Shown in pieces: positions 1 to 11,601 of a stretch of 64,000 nucleotides of DNA. Positions within the stretch are counted from its first letter, which is position 1; every line of letters starts with the position of its first letter. Both the position numbers and the translations under genes were made by a program. Below the pieces are notes generated by a model, which did not search any database, was not told where the DNA came from, and saw nothing but the letters and a program-made list of their open reading frames with translations. The DNA comes from Rusavskia elegans (lineage: Eukaryota > Ascomycota > Lecanoromycetes > Teloschistales > Teloschistaceae), in assembly GCA_011316305.1 (NCBI GenBank), contig SAUG01000029.1:682001-746000 (forward strand). The letters run 5' to 3'.

Positions 1-3000
1 AATATTATATACTTTCTATATTTCGGCTAGCTTTTTAGATATATTAAAAAGATAGTTTCTAATTTTTATTTATATTATTTTCTAAACGATTTCTAGATTC
101 TATAGTATAAACTATAGAATATTTAAATATATATCCTTTTATGTTTTTATAATATTAAAAATAATTTTTTCTTTATATCTATTATTTTATATCTATAGAG
201 GTTCAGTCTAATATTTAATTTTAATAAACTTTATTTTATTAATAGTTTCTATAAAATAAAGTTCTATTTTTCTAGTTAAAAAGACGTTAAATCTTTTTAT
301 ATATTTTTCTAATATAATATTCCGAGTAATTTTTAAATCGACTAAAGCCTTTATAGGTTATTCTAGTAATATTAATTAAATAAAAATTTGATTTTATTTT
401 TTTTTCGGAATTATTAAAATATAATATCTTTATATATTTAAAGGCGTTACGTTTAAATCTAGCTATAGCTATAGATATAGTCTAAACTACTAAATAGTAA
501 AGGAATCCTAGTATAGATTATTATAATTAATTCTATATAGCTATAGAAATATAGTTACGATATTATAAAGTATCTTTATAATAAAATAATTAAAAAGAGA
601 ATAGTAGAGATATATTTAATAATTATATTAATAACTAACGAAAGAAACTATTTACAGAAATAATAAGTAATATATATAGTAAAAGTAGCTATAAAAGCCG
701 ACAGATAGCCGTCTACTAAAAGTTCTATTAAAAGGGGCGGCTATAGCGGCTATAGGCGGCTATAGATAATTCGGTTCGTTGACCTGACTAATTTTTATAG
801 GAAATTTCTATGAAATCGTAGACGTAACAGTTTTCTTTTTATTTAAACTATATTAATTTTTTTTAGAAAAATAGAACTAAATTTTATCGAATATAATATC
901 GCGGGTTATATTTACTTTTTACTAGCTAGAAATCTAGATACTATAAATATTAATACTTTCGTATTCTATTAGAAAACTAGTATAAATTTTTAGAAAGAGT
1001 TTATCTTTACGAGAAATATATTTATTTAATATATAAACTTTATAGCTATATATATATAAATAGTTTAAATAAAGACGATTATTTATAACAATTTTATAAA
1101 CGGTTTTCTATCCGAATTTCTTTTTAAAGGTACGATTTATTATTATAGCGGCGGTTTTGATAATCTAAGAAAATAGATATTCCGATAGATCTAAAATAAT
1201 AGTTAATATTTTTATTTTAATAATAAAGATATAACCTAGACGTTCCGAATATCTATTTTATTTCAAAGTCGCCGGTATTAAAGCTTTTTAAATAATATCT
1301 AACTTTATTAAAAGATCTTTAAATTCTTTATTTAAAAATATTTTTTCTCTATCCGATTTAAAAAAGATAACTTTATATTTATAGCGCGTTTTAATAAATT
1401 TAAATATATTTTTAATATAGTAAACCGTTTCGTCTTTAGTACGATATATAAATACTATATAAAAGTCCGTTTTAGTATATACGATATATATAATTTATTT
1501 ATATTTATTAAAACTAATTATTAGAGAAATAAAATCGTAGGTAATATAATAAAAAGGCTTATCTAAATTTTCTAATTTACAATACGAGTAAGAAATTTAT
1601 TAATAAATTTTAGATTTAGTATAGATTTTATATTTATTTATTACAGGCGCTTTAATATTATCTATAACTTTTATTTCTTTAACTATTTATAATAGATATT
1701 ATATAGATTTATTAGCAGCGTAAATAGGTAGATAATATTATTAATATATTATATTGGATCTGATTATTAAAGTAGTAAATATTACTAGTACGATATTTCT
1801 ATAATTATCTATATTATTTTTAAATAGATAATAACCTTTAATTCTTTTATATATATACGATTAATCATTCGGATTTTGATTTTAATCTTTTACGATTCTA
1901 ACGCTAGAGGCGCTAAATCGATCAGATTACGTAATTATTTGGTATTCAAGTATTTTACCGAAAACTCGAATTAAAGACTCCCGAAGGAGCTAGATCTGGA
2001 CTAAAATCTAGAGGGAAACCGTAATCTATTTAACTTTAATTAACTTAATTTCCTTCGATCGATCGGGCTAGGCCGAGACGATCTACTATCTAGCCTTTCT
2101 GTATTTTAAACTCTGTAAAAATCGACTTAGTCGATAGAAAAAACTCAAATATTAGGTTGGCTTTCGAAGGATTCGAACCTCCGACCCGCCGGATTAATTC
2201 CGCTAACTCCGAAGAGCGCTGGATCCGCTGGGCCTCCCGGTCACGCAGCGTTGCCGCTGCGCCACCAGGCCTTTAATTCTTTTATATATAAAGATTATTT
2301 AACCTATTTATTAGATACGGCAGTTTTCGCTATTACGGAAAAGTTTATTTTTATTTTAAAAATAAAATTCGGATACTAAATTTATTATAAATTTTAGAAT
2401 ATAGATAACGTTCGTAATTATAATCTGTTTATTATTTTAAAGGTAATCGAAAATAGTAGATATTTAACTATAGACGATAATTATTATAGGTTTTTTACCG
2501 AAAACTATATATAATTTATCTATATAATTTCTTTTACAAACGAAGTGGTAGACTATTATATTATTATAGATATTAATTACTAAACCGCTATTAAATATTT
2601 AGAAGAATCGAAGATAGAAATTAATAGTAAAGTTTCTAGAAAATATAATAAATATACTATTTTCTCCTATTATTAATTAAAAAGATTTATTTTTATTTTC
2701 TTTTTTTTATTTAGTAAATTTAATTAATCTATTAATTTTTATCTTAATTTTATTCTTTTTTTCTATATTATTATTAAATTCATTACGAATTTCTTTTATA
2801 ATTTCTTTTAAAATTTCTAATTCGATAGTTATTTAGAATATTTAAAACCGAAATAATTATATAGAATCTAGTAATCGCTAAATGAATTTTTAAAGCTATA
2901 GATATATAATAGTAATATAGAACTTTAATTTTAAAAGGAAAGATTTCCTTTTTTTAATTTTAATTTTTAATTTTATTATTTTTATTATTAAAAGAATCTT

Positions 3001-3650
3001 TTTTAGCAGCGAAAGCGTATTAGTATACTACTATATATTCAATATTATATAATCTAATATAGTTATAGAATTTTTCGATAAATTTAAAGTATTAAATTTT
3101 ATAATCGGTAATTTTATCGAATAGAATTTTATATATTTAGGCGAGGATTAGTATAAAGCCCGAAATAATAAAAAGAAAATTTCGGTATACTTATTAAAGA
3201 ATTTTAATTTCTATTATTCCGATATATTTAGCTTTTATATATATCTAGATATAGTTATCGAGCTATATTCTATAGCTTTATTTAGTAATAGGGCCCGTTA
3301 AAACTTTTTTATAGAAATATTCGATTTCTAATATTCGTATCGAATCTATTAATATTAATCTGGTTTTAAATATTTAAAGAAGATTTTAGAAATAAACTTC
3401 GATATTTTAAATAAAAATAATATTACTAGCGGATACTATATTATAGATATATTTAACTATTTTAATAAAGGTTTTAATCTAGTATTTCTAATATAAATAT
3501 TTTTCTTTATAATCTTTTTTTATATTTTTATAATCCTTTTTTATTTCTATTTTAATTTCGATAGAAATATTAGCCGGAAATATAACTAGTTTAGATTTTA
3601 TAGATTCTATATAATATAGAAGCTTTTTATCTTTCGATAGATTAATTAAA
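1..3650 (-). mobile_element. RIP-degraded Ty1/copia relic (partial, minus strand)
   Basis: AT-rich tract with almost no CpA or TpG. On the minus strand it reads, through many stops, as copia polyprotein: the integrase core is recognisable around 1150-1560 (motifs resembling KTDFY and, further on, KSDREK, as in the intact-order element downstream), and a poor match to the copia reverse transcriptase palm lies at about 400-900. The gag-like part would lie at about 2300-3500. The element runs off the left edge, so no LTR pair can be defined and the right boundary is approximate. It is interrupted by the SINE at 1856-2270. All changes look like C-to-T/G-to-A, so it is dead. No gene other than this relic is seen here. 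Confidence 0.6.
1856..2270 (-). mobile_element. tRNA-derived SINE, 415 bp, with 20-bp target-site duplication
   Basis: Read on the minus strand, the element begins at 2270 with a tRNA-like head. It has an A-box (TGGCGCAGCGG, about 2255-2265) and a perfect B-box (GGTTCGAATCC, 2171-2181), roughly 80 nt apart, followed by about 310 bp of unrelated body ending in an A-rich stretch near 1856-1900. It is bounded by a direct repeat of 20 bp (CTTTAATTCTTTTATATATA) at 1836-1855 and 2271-2290, as expected from target-primed insertion. It interrupts the RIP-degraded copia relic. It keeps more GC and some CpA in its head than the host element does, which suggests it arrived later or was too short for efficient RIP. 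The ends of the tRNA-like part do not pair as an acceptor stem, so it is not a functional tRNA. Confidence 0.75.
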
Positions 3651-4934
3651 TACTAGACGAACAGGCTCGTTATTTTAGCTTTAATAATAGCGAACTATTA
3701 GTTCTACATCAGCGAATTCTAAAATAGATTTTCAGATTAGACCGGCTAACAGCTATTTTAATCTAAATAATCCAAAAATCTAAATAATCCAAAAATCTAA
3801 AAAGTGGATTTTCGATAGATTAAAGCTCTAATAGTATCTATAGTACGAAAATCTGCTTAGTAAATAGCCTAGGATAGAATCTATATATAAGCTAAAAATA
3901 AACCTATATAATCTAAGTCGAAAATAAAATTTAACGGCCGCCGCTAAAAGCGGGAATAACGGAAATCGAATATCTATTTAATAAACTACGTTAGACCTAT
4001 TCTAGTTAGATTCTAGTAAGAAAACCTAATATTTTCGATCTAGACGAAGCTAGCCTAGCGGTATATATAGGCGTATATAGGCCTACTAACTAATAAAGAC
4101 TTAAACGAATTTAAAATCGAATCTTTAAATCTTTTTAGCCGGTCTTAGCTATTTTAGCCGCTTAGCCGTCTTAGCCGTTTCAGCCGCGCAGCTACGCAGC
4201 TTCGGGTATACCTAAAACCGGCTAATAAGCCGTTTATAAGCCGCTTTCAGCCGTATCGGTTAAGAATCGGCTGAGACGGCTAAAATAGCTGAAACCGGCT
4301 TTAAACCGGTTTTAGAAAATACTGATATAGTTTTTAGATAAAACTAGTTTAACTTCGTATTTACTTATAATCATAAGATATTAATAAATTAATAAATTAA
4401 AAAAAAGATTATTCGGACGAAAAGATTTTTTTTAGATTATTTTTTATATAGAGTTTCTAATAGCTTTTTACTAATTATTAGAAATAATAATTAAAGATTT
4501 TAGTTTTTTAATTACTCGTATAGATAAATTTCTAGATTAAAGTAAATTTTTAATAGTAGAATCCGCCTAGATAAATTACGATAAATCGACTTTTAAAAGC
4601 GACTATTTTTTAGATAATAGATTATTTAAATAATAATAATAATAGTTATATAGTAATATACGATACCGGATTTATAACTATAAATATATAAATAGTAGTA
4701 TATAGATAGATAATTATAGCTATTGAAAAGAATTCTATAAAGAAAATCGGTAAAAAAAAAATAGAATTTACTAAAACCATACTAAATCTATTTAGATATA
4801 ATTAAAGATTTCCTATAATTAATAATCCAATCCTATTGGTTAATATATATCTAACCAAATTGCATCTCCATTATAATAACCTCTATATAGGCTTTCACCA
4901 GTTATAGCGAATCAGCCGTCTACGTACAGCCTAC
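3651..4934. other. RIP-affected intergenic DNA with an AGCCG-rich inverted repeat
   Basis: No gene is seen. A 17-bp tandem duplication (TCTAAATAATCCAAAAA) lies near 3763-3800. At about 4138-4310 repeated AGCCG/CGGCT words form an imperfect palindrome: a stretch near 4140 is the reverse complement of one near 4280 with 3 mismatches in 22. This looks like a MITE-type or snap-back remnant. From about 4870 to 4934 the sequence is less AT-rich and reads in frame with the Pro/Tyr-rich relic on the far side of the copia element. Confidence 0.4.
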
Positions 4935-5177
4935 TGAAAACCTGCGAACATGGTATTTATAGTCGATGCGGAGACGATTCCGGGATACGCGATAGAAAAC
5001 GGACTTCTGAGGTTACGTATACTTTCTATTATAGCTAGCGTTGTCTATTTAGGCCTAGCGTTTATTTATTACGCGTATTATTTAATTATTTATAGATTTC
5101 CTCTTTTTCTACTTCCTAGAATATATAATATATATTTATTTTTTATATAAATTTTTATTTCTATACTAGAATTTATA
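4935..5177 (+). repeat. 5' LTR of the copia element
   Basis: 243 bp, 5676 bp upstream of and colinear with the 3' LTR, no indels. The strong transition bias relative to the 3' LTR marks heavier RIP. Short open frames inside it have no coding meaning. Confidence 0.85.
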
Positions 5178-8100
5178 GTTATAAACCCGGTATCGTATAC
5201 TAAAGTATTATTACTATTATTTAATCGCTAGTATTAAATACTACAGCGTATAAAATTCTATTACGAAGATCTACTACGCCGCTGCTATTTTTTACTACTA
5301 AAAGAATTCGCTATATATTATATAAAGCTCTATATACTCTAATAAGTAGTAAAGATATTTATAATTAATTAATTATTATATACGAGCTACCGAAAGCTCG
5401 CAGCTATAATATAAAAGCAGATTTTATTATCTAAAAAGACCTTTTATCCGATATATATATATTCTTTATACGCTATAAAAATTTAAAATAATTATAATAA
5501 CCGCTAAACGCGATATTAAATTTATTTTAATAAAAGACTAGAATTTATAGCTCGCAGCTATATAGAATAAAGTAACCGGCTAGCGCGTTTAGAAACTTAT
5601 TAACCTATCTATTATTCTAAGATTTAAAAACCTTTCGAAACCTATTAAACTAATTTTATAATAAATATAAGCCGGTATAGCAGAAGTAATAGCTAAAGTA
5701 AAATTTAAATTTAAAAAAGTAAAGCTAGATTACGTTAATAAAAAGAAAGACTATATATAAAAAGCCGATATATTCGCTAAAATAAACGATTTTATCTAGA
5801 AAATAATAGCGAGTAATATCCTCGTTTTTATTAAATACGAAGAATTATATCTATAAAACCTTCTTCGTACGTTTAAATTTAGACTCGTTTTAACGGACTC
5901 CGCTAGATTAATAGAAATCGAGTATTCGTATAAATTACTCTCGGCGGAATCTATTAAAAATCAGAATTTTAAAATATAATTCGATATATATATTTCGATA
6001 TATATCTAAACTAAAAAAGTCGGCGTTATAGAAATTAAAGAATCTAAAAATATATATAAAGACTTTATCTTTGCTGTTATAACTCTAGCGCCAGTTCTTA
6101 CTATAAATTATTTATTAAAGCTCGATAATAAAATAAACTACGAGACCGAATATTTTAAATTTATTAAAAGCTTTCGTAATTATATTAGGTTAAATAATAT
6201 TAAGCCTACTATTACTAACTTAGTATTCGCTGCCGCCGAAGGCGATTCTAAGTTAAAAGGGAATAGAAACCCGTTATTTCGGAATAATAACGGCAAACCT
6301 TCGAAATATATCTATAATTATAAATACTGGTTCGGCGATTACTATTATCTATATTGTTATTTATTTTTTAAATATCTAAAAATATTAGTAAATTAGAAAC
6401 TAAAAGATAATATAATAAAGAAAATACGCGAAGCTTTCGATAATAACGCTACGCAGAAAATAAAGATTAAAAAGGCTATCGATCGTTCTATCTAGTACGA
6501 AGAATATCCTAGCGAAAAAAAGGAAAAAGTTTAGGATAAAGAAAAGGTATAGATAGAGATCTATACTGTCGTTAATAGAGGCGTTACCTTCGAGCCCTAA
6601 ATATCTCTATAGTACGATATATCCTACGCGGTCTTCTAAAGAATTTTTACTATCGATTTCTATCTACGAATATTATAAATACTCGATAGCGGCTTAGTAA
6701 TTAATATCTATAACGATTTAATAGTTTACCGTTTTGTTTAAAAAAGGCTATACTTTAATAACGTATATATCGTCTTCGAGAAAGGCCGTATATCTATTAT
6801 AGTCTATAGCCGGATAATAATCGAAGTTAATGTATTTATAGATAAGAAATTTATTATAATAACGAATATATACTATATTCCGGAGTTTATAACTAATTTA
6901 GTTTCTAAAAGTTATCTAGAAAATAAAGGTAATCTCTACCGCGATAGAGAATATCGCCGTATATAATAAGGAGGTTAAACGGCCTTTAACTATATAAAAG
7001 TCGGCGGGTATTATTTATTCGAAAATAATTAAAACGGAAAAGGCGATATAGCGCCTATAATATTTATAACTATATCTATTAAATCCGGTACTATATACGA
7101 ATAGTACCAGCTTTTAATTTATATTACTAATAACTCTATTTAATACCTCTCGTAAGCAGCTAAAGAGGTAAAGGTTACTAATTTAACGAAAGTACTTCCT
7201 ATAAATAAATACGAGACCTACGCCGTTTCTAAAATCTATTAGATTATTTCGTATTTATTATATAAAGGAAAGGATTCCGATAAATCTTTTTTCCGTATTA
7301 TATTCGATTTTATTCCTTTTATAATCGCTTTAAATAAAAACGAATAGGTTTTATATATTATATATATTAAAACAGACTTTTACTTTATATTTATTTATTG
7401 CTATAAGTTAGAAGCTATTCGAGTAATTTATAAAGCGATTAAACTAATCGAAATTCGCTATAATAGTAAAATAGTATTCCTAAAGTCGGATAGGGAGAAA
7501 ATTCTTCTAGGAAAGAAATTTAATAATTTCCTATTCCAGCTAGATATTTCCTAGAAACCTTTATCGCTATCTATATCTAAATAAAACGGTTATTCGGAAT
7601 ATCTGGGCTATATTTTTATTATTAAGGTACGAGCAATATATAATATAGCTAGCTTTTTCTATTACTTTTAGCTATAGATTTACTATATAGCTAGAATAAT
7701 TATAAACTGTACGCTAAAAAAGAAGCTCGTTTAGAAAATCCTATTCGAGGCCGTTACTAAATTTTATCTTTATTTAGGTTATTTACGTATATATAGCTAT
7801 AAAGCCTACGCGTTTAATAAATATATTATATATATAGAAAAGCTTTTCTTAAAGGCTTATATTAGATTTCTAGTAGGATATAATAGTTCTAATATCTATA
7901 ATATCTTGAATTCTAACTAGCGGAAAGTTATACGAAACCGTAATATTATATTTAACGAAGATTCGTTCTATTCTCTGAGAGAGATCGATACAGTTTAGTT
8001 TTAAACGGAGCTATTTCTCTATAATACGTTTAATATTCTCTATATAGACCCGCCTATATATAACAAGCTTTCTAAATTTAGCGATAGAAACGAAGATAAA

Positions 8101-10249
8101 AATATCGTTATTTAAAAACCTGCAGAGGCGTTAAATAATATTAAAAAAAAGGAGAAAAAGTACTTATTTCTATCTTTTCTAAACCCTTTAATTTTAGGAG
8201 ATAATAATAACTATTATTTAGACGATATATTCTAATATAATAATATTTAAAATACTTTCGAATAAGCTTTTCTACTATAGAGAAAATCGAGGCCGCGTAA
8301 AAAAGTTTAAAAAAAAAATATTATCGCTTATAATATATTTCGTATTTAAAAAAAGTCGGAAAGAATTTAAACGTATATAATATAGTTAATATTAATAGAT
8401 AATATTCTATAGGTATTTTATATAGCCTTCGTAGCTTACTAGGCAGCTTAAACGCTATATAAAGATAATTTCCCGCTAGATCTACCGCTATATAAGCTAA
8501 TTTCTATTAATATATACTATTATCGCGATTAGTTTCTATCGGAACCTAAATACTAGAATAATATATTTAAGTACCCGCTAAAGGAAGGCTTTATAAAAGC
8601 TATATAAATCGAAATTAAGGCGTTCTAGAATAAAGGAACCTAGAAAGAAGTAGCCGGTAATAAAATTTCTAAAAATAATAGTATTACTATTCCTACTATC
8701 TAGATTTTTAAATATAAATTTAATAACTAAAGATATTTACTTAAATTTAAAGCTCGCCTATATACTAGAGGAGATTTTTAAAATACTAAAATAAATATAT
8801 ACGCCGCTATACTAGCTATATATATTTTCTAAACCTTTATAGCTATTATTATCTACTTTAACTACGAGATTCGGTAGTATAATACCGTTAACGTATTCGC
8901 TAATAGCGATATTAACGAGCCTATCTATATTAAACTTCTATAGAATTAGAAAGGATCGAAAATAGTTCTACTACTACTTCTACGAGCGTTATATAGGTTA
9001 AAGCAATTTCTAACGCTTTAGTTTTACTATTTATTATCTATATTAAACGATTTAGAATTCTAGGCGGTTTTCGATACCGAATACCTTTTTATTTATAAAT
9101 ATATATTTCTATTCTTCTTCGTCGACGATATCGCCGTTATCTTCGAAGCTAGAAACGTTAAATATATAAAGGAATTCTAGGCTAAACTATTTAAAAGATA
9201 TAATATAAAATTTCTAGATAAAATTATATAGTTTCTAGATATTCGGATAATACGCGAAAGAAAGCTATATAAACTGTTTCTATACTAGAATTCCTATATC
9301 GATAAGATTACGAAGAAGTATTATATTAATTTTTCTATAAAAGGCCCTAGGATTCCGCTAGCGAGTACTAAAATCTTTATAAAAAATATTAAATAAACTA
9401 TATTATAGTAAATTCTCGTATACTAATAGCTCGTCGGTTTAGTATAATTCGCGGCTACTATAAGCCGCGCTAATATCGGTTTCGCTTCTTTTAAATTTTT
9501 AGAATTCCTTACGAACTCTTCTGAACGTTATTATATAACTGCCGTTCAAGTTCTATAATATCTAGGGTATTTAAAATTCTTTTTAATTATCTATAATACC
9601 TCTATAGCAGATCTAAATAGGATATTCGTCGGTTTATCGGATATATCTTTCGTAGATAATCCTAATACTCGCTATAGCTTTTAAAGCTATTACTTTAAAC
9701 TATTTAATAATATTATCGATTATAAAGTTTCTAAATAAAAGATTATTATAATAAATTTAATAGAAGCCGAACTATTTAGCGCTATAGTAATAGGAAAAGA
9801 GTTTATATAGTAGAATAAATTCTTCGAGGAAATCGCTATAGATCCAGGCTATAAATCTTTTATCGAAATCAATAATATATAGACTATACGAATTTTCTAG
9901 AACGTTAATTTATAGTTTATATCTAAGCTTCGCTATATAGATATTTATTATTATTAACTCCGCTAGAAAGTTCGTAATAGAAACGTTTTAATTAAATATA
10001 TAGCCTCCGCAGCTATTTTAGTAGATAGCTTTACGAAAGCTCTTCTAATATAATATTATAAGGAGTTTATTAAGTTCCTAAAATTCTAAAATATAGAATT
10101 AAATAAGGTTTTCTATAATAACGCTGCTACTACTATCGTTAATATTTTAGATCTATCTAGACCTATAGATCCGGATAGATCTAGTTAAAAATCTTTCTAT
10201 ACCGCTTTTAAAATTATATACTATTCTAATATCTAGTAAATATAACTAG

Positions 10250-10392
10250 ACGGAGTAGTATAGTAGTTAATACGGATATAGTAGAGGTTTTATAATAATA
10301 GAACTATTACGATAGCGTTTACTATCGCTATATTTCTAGTATTATAGGTTTATATTTATTAAACCCCGGTTCGAATCCGGGCTCTGCTAGTT
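10250..10392 (+). other. tRNA-like pseudogene inside the copia element
   Basis: An A-box-like stretch (TAGTATAGTAGTTAATACGG, about 10262-10281, similar to Asp/Gly tRNA D-arms with G-to-A changes) is followed about 90 nt later by a perfect T-arm: CCCGG, loop TTCGAAT, CCGGG at about 10364-10380. A run of nine T follows, a pol III terminator. The acceptor halves are only roughly complementary and the middle is far too long for a tRNA, so this is a decayed tRNA or tRNA-derived element lying just before the 3' LTR. No clear target duplication was found around it. Confidence 0.4.
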
Positions 10393-10610
10393 TTTTTTTA
10401 CTCTTTTTATATATAAAATTCCAGCTGTTTTAGTTTAATATTTAGCTTATAATTTAACCTAAAATTTAAATTCTTTAATTTCGACTTTTACTATCTATAA
10501 TACGGTTATTTCTATACTAATTTAAAAGGAGGATATACGTAGTAATACTATTAATAAAGATTATATAGGATTAAAGCTTATCGGCGCTCGCTATCGATTC
10601 TAAAAAGGTA

Positions 10611-10853
10611 TAAAGACCTGCGAATATAGTATTTATAGTCGATATAGAAACGATTCCGGGATACGCGATAGAAAACGGACTTCTAAAGTTATATATATTT
10701 CCTATTATAGCTAGCGTTGCCTATTTAGGCCTAGCGTTTACTTATTACGCGCACTATTTAGCTACTTATAGATTTCCTCTTCTCCTGCTTCCCAGAATAT
10801 ATAATATATACTTATTTTTTATGCAAATTCTCACTCCTGCACTGGAGCTCACA
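10611..10853 (+). repeat. 3' LTR of the copia element
   Basis: Matches the 5' LTR over its full 243 bp. Its last ~60 bp retain C and G where the 5' LTR has T and A. The change from RIP-mutated to normal composition happens inside this LTR, at about 10.78-10.83 kb. Confidence 0.85.
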
Positions 10854-11230
10854 CCCACCATACAGCCCACCTCAAGGAGTGCAGTGCTTTGGTAATCCAT
10901 TCCCACCCTACTGAACGCAATACGATATGGCGAGTGGGCCACACTCGTATGTACCGGTGTATGGCTTTCCACACGAACAGCCCTCATACGGACCACCATA
11001 CAACCCACCGTAAGGAGTGCCGTACTTCAACTACCAATACCTCCAAACCAGTCCCGAGATATCAGGGACCAAATATACCGCCCAGCGAGACTCTTACCCG
11101 CCCAGTCACCACCGCAGTAACAGGACTTGTTCGGGCGTCTCAGTGCGGCTTTGGCAGGCGTTAAGTTGGATATCCTCCTATGACTTGTGCAGTACTTCAT
11201 AGCTTACATCTTAATATCTTGTTTTGGCTT
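10854..11230 (+). pseudogene. Pro/Tyr-rich coding relic split by the copia insertion
   Basis: One frame beginning at 10855 reads as a Pro/Tyr-rich protein with PPYSPPQGV, SYVPVYGFPHEQPSYG, PPYNPP and YFNYQYLQ segments, broken by TGA and TAA codons. An imperfect direct repeat (CACCATACARCCCACC) occurs near 10857 and 10990. Removing the retrotransposon and one target duplication joins this frame to the left flank (about 4875-4934), which then reads ANQPSTYSPP before PYSPP, so the element landed within this coding sequence. Composition and a VPVYG/APVYG-type match suggest a relative of the RGG/poly-Q proteins in this window, but the homology is weak. Confidence 0.45.
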
Positions 11231-11601
11231 TTGAAAACACAAATGGTATCCCTTCTCCTGCTAACAAATGGTTTCGCTTGACAATTTTACCCCGAATCGG
11301 AACGACTAGTAGGAGAAGGGATAGGGAGCTCATGTGGTCGAATCCATCGTAAGGCGCCAAATGCACACATCTCATTCACTCAGTGCCGAATTTCGCCGCC
11401 GGCCACGCATTAAAGTGAGCTAGCAACACAGAAAATGTTCACTAGGCGCGTCTAGTGAGCCCACGATCCGGAAAGATTTTTGATTCCTTTCTTCCTCCGC
11501 CCCATCGTCACCACCACGATAGTCACGTACTGCCTCATCAGCTGTATACCACAACGAAAACATACATTCTACTCGCAATCTTTGACTGCCTGCCTGACAA
11601 G
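11231..11601. promoter_or_regulatory. Upstream region of the first coiled-coil gene
   Basis: No gene is seen. The stretch contains pyrimidine-rich segments (about 11480-11510) and an open frame upstream of the chosen ATG at 11602 that lacks resemblance to the paralogue, so it is taken as 5' leader and promoter. No binding site can be named with confidence. Confidence 0.3.

Larger units (their letters stand above)
4935..10853 (+). mobile_element. Complete RIP-inactivated Ty1/copia LTR retrotransposon (5.9 kb)
   Basis: LTRs of 243 bp at 4935-5177 and 10611-10853 align without a gap. Their differences are almost all C-to-T or G-to-A, with the 5' copy more mutated. The ends are TG...CA (the 3' LTR start is TA by transition). 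Flanking pentamers CCTAC (4930-4934) and CCCAC (10854-10858) form a target duplication with one C-to-T change. Internal order fits copia: gag with a ruined zinc knuckle (about 6310-6350); protease ILDSG motif (about 6678-6692); integrase core (about 7130-7990, TDFY and SDREK motifs); reverse transcriptase (about 8590-9400, palm EIRYY-like block near 8860 and FVDD box near 9120-9150); RNase H (about 9620-10100). Dozens of TAA/TAG codons interrupt every domain, so it is not autonomous. Confidence 0.9.

Noticed and set aside
2160..2270. Functional tRNA gene
   Set aside because: A and B boxes are present but the 5' and 3' ends do not pair as an acceptor stem; the flanking 20-bp duplication identifies a SINE.
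4950..5150. 66-codon hydrophobic frame
   Set aside because: It lies wholly inside the 5' LTR of the copia element.
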